Source: Adhaeretor mobilis (lineage in GTDB: Bacteria; Planctomycetota; Planctomycetia; Pirellulales; Lacipirellulaceae). Taken from it: DNA of 64,000 bases. Location: positions 1,426,001 through 1,490,000 of the forward strand of contig NZ_CP036263.1 of assembly GCF_007741515.1 (NCBI RefSeq). Direction: 5' to 3'. The notes under the pieces are model-generated. The model did not search any database, was not told the origin of the DNA, and saw only the letters and a program-made list of their open reading frames with translations. Made by a program: the position numbers and the translations under genes. Below are positions 58,385-64,000 of this stretch, one piece after another. Numbering within the stretch: the stretch's first letter is position 1; every line of letters starts with the position of its first letter.

Positions 58385-59347
58385 TTGACAAACCCGCGTG
58401 ATCAGATCATTGAAGTGCAAAGACGTATGGCCGACGCGGTCATCGGCCAAGAGATTGTGATCGAGCGACTGATGATCGCGTTGCTGGCAAATGGTAACGT
58501 CTTGATGGAGGGCCTGCCCGGCACGGCCAAAACTCGTTCGATCAAGACGCTTTCCAACCTAATCGAGAGCCAGTTCAGCCGTGTGCAGTTCACGCCGGAC
58601 TTACTCCCCTCTGATGTGACCGGGTCAGAGATCTATCGAGAACATGACGGTACCTTCGAGTTCCAACCAGGGCCGTTGTTTGGAAACCTCGTCTTGGCCG
58701 ACGAGATCAATCGAGCACCGGCCAAGGTGCAAGCAGCCTTGCTCGAAGCTATGGAAGAACGTCAAGTCACGGTCGCTGGGAAAACACACAAGCTCCCCAA
58801 ACTTTTTCTAGTCCTCGCGACGCAGAACCCAATCGAGCAAGAAGGTACTTATCCGTTGCCGGAAGCGCAAATGGACCGTTTCCTGATTTATGTGAAAGTG
58901 CCCTATCCACCGTCCGAAAACGAGTTGGCGATCTTGCGACTGGTTCGCAGTGAAACGGTGAATGGAGCCGACGAGACGCCCACGCGAATGCCGCAGGAGG
59001 CAATCTTTACCGCCCGAAAGGAAGTGGGCAAAATACACGTCGCCGAGAGCGTTGAGCAATACATCGTCGACCTGGTGATCGCAACGCGCGAGCCGCATCG
59101 CTACGGTGATGAACTCGCCAGGTGGATTAACGTCGGCGCAAGTCCACGTGCGACGATCGCGCTCGACGCCGCTTCGCGCGCCCGAGCTTGGTTGCATGGC
59201 AAGGACTTCGTCTCGCCGGAAGACGTTCAAGTCGTCGCCCCGGCCTGCCTTGCGCACCGCGTACATCTCTCCTACGAGGCAGAGGCCGCCGGGAAAACTC
59301 GCGAGGACGTGGTAGGTGCGGTCCTCGAACGAGTTGCGGTTGCTTAA
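58385..59347 (+). CDS. MoxR-family AAA ATPase
   Basis: A 320-residue cytoplasmic ATPase. Walker A in MEGLPGTAKT, NLVLADEINRAPAKVQAALL as Walker B and sensor region, and QNPIEQEGTYPLPEAQMDRF are classic MoxR. It is thought to act as a chaperone that assembles or activates VWA-domain proteins. The start is TTG at 58385; the next in-frame ATG (58427) would cut into the first conserved helix. A distant AAGGAGG at 58353 is too far to serve it. It opens the seven-gene Bat operon. Confidence 0.9.
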   Translation: MTNPRDQIIEVQRRMADAVIGQEIVIERLMIALLANGNVLMEGLPGTAKTRSIKTLSNLIESQFSRVQFTPDLLPSDVTGSEIYREHDGTFEFQPGPLFGNLVLADEINRAPAKVQAALLEAMEERQVTVAGKTHKLPKLFLVLATQNPIEQEGTYPLPEAQMDRFLIYVKVPYPPSENELAILRLVRSETVNGADETPTRMPQEAIFTARKEVGKIHVAESVEQYIVDLVIATREPHRYGDELARWINVGASPRATIALDAASRARAWLHGKDFVSPEDVQVVAPACLAHRVHLSYEAEAAGKTREDVVGAVLERVAVA

Positions 59348-59398
59348 GGAGTGGAAACAGTATTTTTGATCAGAAGATTGTAATGGAAGCAAAGGACT

Positions 59399-60355
59399 AT
59401 GAGTAATTCTTCTTCGCTCCCTTTGAAATCCAATGTTTATAACTCTTCGGTGCGAGTTCATCCAACACTGGAGGAGCTGGTGCGGCTTCAGTTCGAGGCA
59501 CGCGACTTCACATTTTTGCCCCGGCAGCCCGTTCATAGCCTGCTTAGTGGGCGGCATGCCTCGCGGTTGCGTGGTCGCGGGTTGACGTTTGAAGAACTGC
59601 GCCAATACCGGCCGGGAGATGACATTCGGTCAATCGATTGGAGAGCGACAGCGCGACTTCGATCTGCGCACGTTCGTGTTTACTCAGAAGAACGCGACCG
59701 TCCAGTCCTGTTGGTCGTTGATCAACGAACGACAATGTTCTTTGGCAGTGCCCAGACAACCAAGGCAACTGTTGCGGCCGAGGTAGCTGCCTTGGCAGCT
59801 TGGCGGACTGTCGATCGTGGCGATCGTGTCGGAGCCATCGTATTTGACGACGAGAAGTCCATCCAAATCAAGCCCCAACGCAGCCGGTCCGCGGTGCTGC
59901 AAATCTGTCACGAAATGGTGCGGATGAACGAGCGGTTGACGGCTGAACGCCGATCCGATAGGCCCGACGGTCAACTTAACAACGCGCTGCAACGCGCGGT
60001 AAGTGTCGCAAAGCACGATCACTTGGTTATTCTAATTACGGACTACAATGGCGACGACGAAAGAACGCGTGAACTAACAACGCGTCTGGCAGCACATAAC
60101 GACGTGTTGGCTGTGTTGGTCTATGATCCACTCGGCGCGCAGTTGCCCGCGTCTGGCAAGATGGAGGCGACTGATGGCCGTCGACAAGTCTCCATTCCAG
60201 AGACTGCTCGATTTCAGGAGCAGTTTGCAGAGGAGTTCCGCGGTCGTATCGCACTGCTTCGTGACCGACTGCGTGCTATTCGCATTCCGGTGCTACCGCT
60301 TTGCACGCACGAACCTGTTCCCGAGCAGGTGATGGCTGCCTTGGGAAGACGGTGA
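59399..60355 (+). CDS. DUF58 domain protein of the Bat operon
   Basis: A 318-residue soluble protein. FTFLPRQPVHSLLSGRHASR, then LRQYRPGDDIRSIDWRATAR is the DUF58 signature, and a VWA-like domain follows (LLVVDQRTTMFFGS, VGAIVFDD, ILITDYNGDD), with the first metal motif altered to DQRTT. It is the usual partner of MoxR. The ATG at 59399 follows GGAAGCAAAGGACT. The TGA overlaps the next ATG by one base. Confidence 0.88.
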   Translation: MSNSSSLPLKSNVYNSSVRVHPTLEELVRLQFEARDFTFLPRQPVHSLLSGRHASRLRGRGLTFEELRQYRPGDDIRSIDWRATARLRSAHVRVYSEERDRPVLLVVDQRTTMFFGSAQTTKATVAAEVAALAAWRTVDRGDRVGAIVFDDEKSIQIKPQRSRSAVLQICHEMVRMNERLTAERRSDRPDGQLNNALQRAVSVAKHDHLVILITDYNGDDERTRELTTRLAAHNDVLAVLVYDPLGAQLPASGKMEATDGRRQVSIPETARFQEQFAEEFRGRIALLRDRLRAIRIPVLPLCTHEPVPEQVMAALGRR

Positions 60356-60804
60356 TGGACAAACCTACGAGCCTCCAAAATCTTCGTGACATTGCCGAAC
60401 CAGCGCCGGTGCCGTGGTGGCCGCCGGCCGTGGGGTGGTGGATTTTGGCCGTTGCCATGGCCGCGTTTGCAGTCTGGATCGCCTCTCGAGCGTGGCGACG
60501 TTGGCGATCCGATGCGTATCGACGCGCAGCGTTGAAAGAACTCAGTTCGGCGACCCAATTAACTGAAATCGCCGAAATATTGAAGCGAACTGCACTCTGC
60601 GCGTTCCCGAGAACAGACGTTGCTTCGCTCTCCGGCGACGCTTGGTCCAGCTGGCTCCGCCAGACGGTTGACCAGGAGCTACCAGTTGCGGTCGCCGAGA
60701 CGTTAGAGCATGGGATATTCGATGGGATCCAATGCAAGAACAACGCAGACGTAGCATCTTTTGTGGCAACTTGGATTCGCCACCACCGTTCAGGAGACTG
60801 TTAG
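60355..60804 (+). CDS. DUF4381 family membrane protein
   Basis: A 149-residue single-pass membrane protein: PVPWWPPAVGWWILAVAMAA followed by FAVWIASRAWRRWRS, then a soluble helical domain (LKELSSATQLTEIAEILKRT, GDAWSSWLRQT). The Pro/Trp-rich lead into the helix is the DUF4381 pattern seen in MoxR-VWA operons. The start overlaps the DUF58 stop (TGATG at 60353), which fixes the ATG at 60355. Confidence 0.82.
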   Translation: MDKPTSLQNLRDIAEPAPVPWWPPAVGWWILAVAMAAFAVWIASRAWRRWRSDAYRRAALKELSSATQLTEIAEILKRTALCAFPRTDVASLSGDAWSSWLRQTVDQELPVAVAETLEHGIFDGIQCKNNADVASFVATWIRHHRSGDC

Positions 60805-60805
60805 C

Positions 60806-61843
60806 ATGCTAACATTCGCCTACGCCTGGGTCTTTTTCCTCGCTCCACTGCCGCTGATCATCTGGTGGCTTGTGCCGGCCGCGAGCGAGACGCGGCCATC
60901 AGTTCGAGTTCCTTTTCTGCCCAGGCTGATGGCTGCTGCGGAAGGCGCGAGTATCGCGAGTACCCGCGGAAGCGGCCTTCGTTTCTTGTCGAGTTGCCTC
61001 GTATGGCTTCTGATTCTTGGCGCGCTAGCGCGACCGCAAAGGCTCGAACCGCCAATCGAGCGAACGATTCCCACTCGCGATCTCTTGCTGCTAGTCGATC
61101 TATCTGCGTCCATGGGGCAGGCGGACTTTACCAATAAAGAAGGTCAATCCGTTGATCGACTGACCGCTGTCAAAGGAGTGCTCGACGATTTTCTAGCTCG
61201 CCGTGAAGGAGACCGAGTCGGCTTGGTCGTATTTGGTAACGCACCGTTCTTGCAGGCGCCGTTCACAACCGATCTCGAGCTTTGTCGCCAGTTGCTCAAC
61301 GAGACGGCTGTTGGCATGGCTGGACCGCGAACTGCGTTGGGAGATGCCATCGGCCTGGGAATCAGCTTGTTTGACGAAAGCGACGCGCCGACGAAGACGA
61401 TTATCGCACTGACTGATGGCAACGACACGGGTAGCGGAGTCCCGCCTGCCGAGGCCGCTCGTATTGCCAAAGATCGCGAGATTACGATTCACACGGTTGC
61501 GGTTGGTGATCCAACAACGATTGGCGAGGAGAAGCTTGATCAAGAGTCACTTCAAGACGTGTCGAAAGCGACAGGTGGCGACTATTTCTTGGCGCTTAAT
61601 CGCGATGAACTGGCAGGAATCTACGAACGGCTTGACGAAATTGAAACCCGCGAAACGAAGACTGTGAGCCATCGTCCGCGCAGCGACTTGTATTTCTGGC
61701 CGCTTGCGACGGCATTGCTGCTCTCGCTGGTCACGCACCTAATCCGATTGATCGCTGCTCGCGCGATAGTGTCGCGTTCGACTATTCCGGTGCGATTGCG
61801 CGTGAACGCGAGGACGTTTGAATTGGAGGCCGTCGAGCAATGA
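60806..61843 (+). CDS. batA: BatA-like VWA-domain membrane protein
   Basis: A 345-residue inner-membrane protein with two N-terminal helices, a periplasmic or cytoplasmic VWA domain (about 90-280) and a C-terminal helix (FWPLATALLLSLVTHLIRLI). The metal-ion-dependent adhesion site is complete: D98-L-S-A-S, GLVVFGNAPF, a Thr in GPRTALGDA and ALTDGND. In Bacteroides fragilis the Bat genes affect aerotolerance; biochemical function is unknown. The ATG at 60806 lies directly after the upstream stop with CAGGAG close by. The stop overlaps batB (ATGA). Confidence 0.9.
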   Translation: MLTFAYAWVFFLAPLPLIIWWLVPAASETRPSVRVPFLPRLMAAAEGASIASTRGSGLRFLSSCLVWLLILGALARPQRLEPPIERTIPTRDLLLLVDLSASMGQADFTNKEGQSVDRLTAVKGVLDDFLARREGDRVGLVVFGNAPFLQAPFTTDLELCRQLLNETAVGMAGPRTALGDAIGLGISLFDESDAPTKTIIALTDGNDTGSGVPPAEAARIAKDREITIHTVAVGDPTTIGEEKLDQESLQDVSKATGGDYFLALNRDELAGIYERLDEIETRETKTVSHRPRSDLYFWPLATALLLSLVTHLIRLIAARAIVSRSTIPVRLRVNARTFELEAVEQ

Positions 61844-62772
61844 GTATCCTGGGCGACTTTCATTTCATTCGACCTGCGTGGTTCCTGTTGGTTCCGCTGG
61901 TCGTTCTGATTTGGTGGCTAGAACGTCGATCGCAAGATCCAATGCGCGGCTGGCGCGCGCTAATGGACCACGATCTGCTCGCGGCAACGACGGTTGGCGA
62001 GAATACACGAAATCGCTGGCGCGGGATCGGTATTCTCGCAGCGTGGATGATCGCCGTTATTGCGGTTGCCGGGCCGACATGGTTTCCCGAACCGTCTCCT
62101 TTCGCTGATGACCCTGTTCCCGTGATGCTTGTCCTGCGAGCTGGCGAGACGATGGATCAGTCCGATCTGATACCGACACGAATGGAACGAGCGCGGCTAA
62201 AAGTCGTTGATTTCGCTGACGCACGAAAAGGGCAACCGCTTGGCCTGGTGACTTACGCTGGATCAGCGCACCTCGTTCTGCCGCCAACGCGTGATACGGA
62301 CGTCGTCGCTACGATGGCGGCTGAGATCAGTCCGAAGATCATGCCCAAACCGGGTGACGATCTGGCCAGCGCGTTGCGACTCGCCGAACGGACGCTTGGC
62401 GATGCCGGTGGCTCGATTGTCGTTGTCGGCGATACAGTTGCGGAGAGTAAGGATACCGCGCTTGCCGACTTTCGTGAGAAGAGCAACGTGCAGGTCTACT
62501 TTCTTGCTGTAGCACGCCCTGATACACCCGAGATCGATTCGATTCGTCGTGCCGCTGAGGCCACCAATGCCCAAGTGACGCTCATGACGGCCGACTCTGC
62601 GGACATTGACTCACTAGTACGGCAAACGTCACGAGCTAGCGTCACGAGCAGTGCGGGGGAGGGAACACGCTGGGCTGAAACGGGTTGGCTGTTGGTGCCG
62701 CTGCTGGCGTTATTCTCACTGTCCACATTTCGCCGCGTGTGCGTTGACAGTTCCGGGGAGGGTGAGGAATGA
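61840..62772 (+). CDS. batB: BatB-like VWA-domain protein with degenerate metal site
   Basis: A 310-residue membrane protein with two N-terminal helices (RPAWFLLVPLVVLIWWL and GIGILAAWMIAVIAVAG), a VWA fold and a C-terminal helix. The MIDAS motif DxSxS is replaced: VPVMLVLRAGETM aligns where D-h-S-x-S should be, and the later TD reads VVGDTV. The domain probably cannot bind metal like BatA and may serve as scaffold. Both ends overlap neighbours by 4 bp, showing tight coupling. Confidence 0.85.
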   Translation: MSILGDFHFIRPAWFLLVPLVVLIWWLERRSQDPMRGWRALMDHDLLAATTVGENTRNRWRGIGILAAWMIAVIAVAGPTWFPEPSPFADDPVPVMLVLRAGETMDQSDLIPTRMERARLKVVDFADARKGQPLGLVTYAGSAHLVLPPTRDTDVVATMAAEISPKIMPKPGDDLASALRLAERTLGDAGGSIVVVGDTVAESKDTALADFREKSNVQVYFLAVARPDTPEIDSIRRAAEATNAQVTLMTADSADIDSLVRQTSRASVTSSAGEGTRWAETGWLLVPLLALFSLSTFRRVCVDSSGEGEE

Positions 62773-63392
62773 AAACGTTAGCCGTATTCTTGGCACTCGT
62801 TTCGGTTGGTGGCTTTTCCTTCTCCGATTTGTGGCTAACGCAGGAGCAGAAGGCCCAGCGTTTGATGGACAACGGCGACTATGCCGCGTCGGCCGATATG
62901 TTTCGCGATCCGATGCGACAAGGCGCGGCGTGGTTTCGCGCCGCGGAGTTTGAGAAGGCGGAACAAGCATTCGCGCGAGTCGCAACAGCTGAAGCAGAAT
63001 TCAATCGCGGCAATTGCCTGGTCATGCAAGGCAAGTACGAACCCGCCGTTGAGCGATTCGATCGGGCGCTCGAACTTCGGCCTGACTGGGAAGACGCTCA
63101 AGTGAACCGCAGGATCGCCGCAGAACGCGCTGAGTTGCTTGCGCAGACTGGTGGAGATATGGGAGATCAGAAGATCGGCGCGGACGATGTGGTATTCGAC
63201 AAGAACAAAAAACCTGGCGGGCAGGAGACGCAGACCGACGGTGATAAGCCACTTTCCGACTCGGCCATGCAGTCACTTTGGTTGCGAAGGGTGCAAACGA
63301 AGCCGGCTGACTTTCTAAAAACCAAGTTCGCGTATCAGTTATCTGCTAGTCAGCAGCTATCCGCTGGTCAGCAAGCAGGCGTGAATCAATGA
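62769..63392 (+). CDS. batC: BatC-like TPR protein
   Basis: A 207-residue protein with an N-terminal hydrophobic segment (TLAVFLALVSVGGFSFSDL) and tetratricopeptide repeats: QKAQRLMDNGDYAASADMFR, AAWFRAAEFEKAEQAFARVA and EFNRGNCLVMQGKYEPAVER. The C-terminal part is polar (KKPGGQETQTDGDKPLSD) with a run of SAxQQLSAGQQ. It fits the TPR component of the Bat complex. Overlaps of 4 bp occur on both sides. Confidence 0.85.
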   Translation: MKTLAVFLALVSVGGFSFSDLWLTQEQKAQRLMDNGDYAASADMFRDPMRQGAAWFRAAEFEKAEQAFARVATAEAEFNRGNCLVMQGKYEPAVERFDRALELRPDWEDAQVNRRIAAERAELLAQTGGDMGDQKIGADDVVFDKNKKPGGQETQTDGDKPLSDSAMQSLWLRRVQTKPADFLKTKFAYQLSASQQLSAGQQAGVNQ

Positions 63393-64000
63393 ACACTGGT
63401 TTGAACATGAGCTCGCAAAGGCAGCGAAGGAAGATGCGGTGGACCCATCCGGTGAGTAGTTCACCAAGATCCACTTTCTCTTTTCGCGTACTCTGCGCCC
63501 TCCTGTCCCTCCTTTTGTCCTCTCCTTCAGCCTTTGCAGTCGAAGTTGTCAGCGCAACGCTCGAAACGAACCAAGCGTGGACGGGCCAAGGCGTGCCTTT
63601 GATCATCAAGCTCTATTCGCCGGGGCCGTTCAGTGGTACTGCCTCGTTCGATTTACCCGCGCTTCCCAAAACGGCATTCGTGAAAGTGGGCAACTCGCTG
63701 GTGGGCAGCGAAGAAGTGGCCGGCGAGTCGTATATCACTCAGCGTCACGAGTTCATGATCTACACGCAAAAAACTGGCGAGGTCGTGATCCCCGCGTTTT
63801 CCATTCGGTTTTCTGGCAAGAAGACGTTCACATCGGAACCTGAACCTATGGAGGGCGCGACGCAAGAGTTGCGGTTTCAATCAAAGCGTCCGCCAGGGAC
63901 TGAATCGATGGGAGTGGTCATCAGCGTGAGTGAAATGAAAGTCGAGCAGGTCTGGCAGCCGAATATGACGACTGAAGTCGACGCTGGAGATGTCATCCAA
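63389..64000 (+). CDS. batD: BatD-like protein, N-terminal part (cut by window edge)
   Basis: The first 204 residues, open to the end of the window. The ATG at 63389 overlaps the batC stop (ATGA). A basic start is followed by a signal-like helix (VLCALLSLLLSSPSAFA), then beta strands EVVSATLETNQAWTGQGVPL, IIKLYSPGPF and VIPAFSIRFSGKKTF, matching the beginning of BatD/oxygen-tolerance family proteins. It is the last visible gene of the operon. Confidence 0.8.
   Translation, partial: MNTGLNMSSQRQRRKMRWTHPVSSSPRSTFSFRVLCALLSLLLSSPSAFAVEVVSATLETNQAWTGQGVPLIIKLYSPGPFSGTASFDLPALPKTAFVKVGNSLVGSEEVAGESYITQRHEFMIYTQKTGEVVIPAFSIRFSGKKTFTSEPEPMEGATQELRFQSKRPPGTESMGVVISVSEMKVEQVWQPNMTTEVDAGDVIQ

Noticed and set aside
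1..64000. CRISPR array or complete insertion sequence
   Set aside because: No regularly spaced direct repeats and no intact transposase gene were found in the window.

Overview
The window reads as chromosomal DNA of a planctomycete, most likely of the order Pirellulales. Evidence for this is the moderately GC-rich coding DNA, an arylsulfatase beside a DUF1080 (3-keto-disaccharide hydrolase) protein, a MoxR/DUF58/DUF4381/VWA/VWA/TPR/BatD operon, KDO activation (kdsB), small membrane proteins carrying the 'F-L-R-x-M-L-L-T-T' hydrophobic motif common in this phylum, and planctomycete-style integrase fragments. The assignment rests on gene content and sequence style, not on a marker-gene search. 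About 55 genes are supported, plus two tRNAs, three parS sites and several families of intergenic hairpin repeats.

Layout. 1-9.2 kb: the start of pgk, a large lipoprotein with an internal thioredoxin domain, a divergent LarA-like protein, a YgfZ-type folate-binding protein, an HD-GYP phosphodiesterase and an M50-like membrane protein with a damaged zinc motif. 9.3-18.9 kb: Nudix hydrolase, then a cell-envelope/glycan block (RmlD-like reductase, two GT2 glycosyltransferases, a methyltransferase, a GT39-like membrane protein, kdsB, glmS). 18.9-21.5 kb: gene-poor DNA holding repeats and an AT-richer orphan secreted gene. 21.5-35.1 kb: hflKC, phosphofructokinase, acetyl-CoA synthetase, BrkB-type membrane protein, SDR, and a run of small redox/detoxification genes ending in an FMN-dependent glutamate-synthase-like protein. 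35.1-39.7 kb: a secreted PHP-type protein divergent from a two-gene Hsp90-like/TPR-like module.

39.7-42.2 kb is a decayed integrative element: a 23-bp piece of the tRNA-Met(CAT) 3' end is repeated 2.4 kb away, next to the last codons of an integrase and an excisionase-like gene. 42.3-50.7 kb: epimerase, ExeA-like ATPase, trpF, ahcY with a structured leader, an MBL-DinB fusion and a DUF1015 protein. 50.8-54.8 kb is the chromosome partition locus: three parS sites within 100 bp, two paralogous membrane genes, then overlapping parA-parB, which suggests proximity to the replication origin. 55.0-64.0 kb: tRNA-Pro with a broken integrase beside it, DUF1080 protein, sulfatase and the Bat operon, whose last visible gene (batD) runs off the window.

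The most notable observations are: (1) a dispersed hairpin repeat (core TTAGCCGNCGANCTTGNTCG, ten arms in six places) whose stems vary by compensatory changes and which twice forms the 3' end of a gene, once supplying the stop codon itself; (2) the Hsp90-like/TPR-like gene pair with its own palindromic promoter region, lying directly beside a tRNA integration site; (3) the tRNA-Met island and the tRNA-Pro integrase relic; (4) several enzymes with recognisable folds but altered catalytic residues (LarA-like, M50-like, RmlD-like, BatB-like). No CRISPR array, rRNA or intact insertion sequence was seen.
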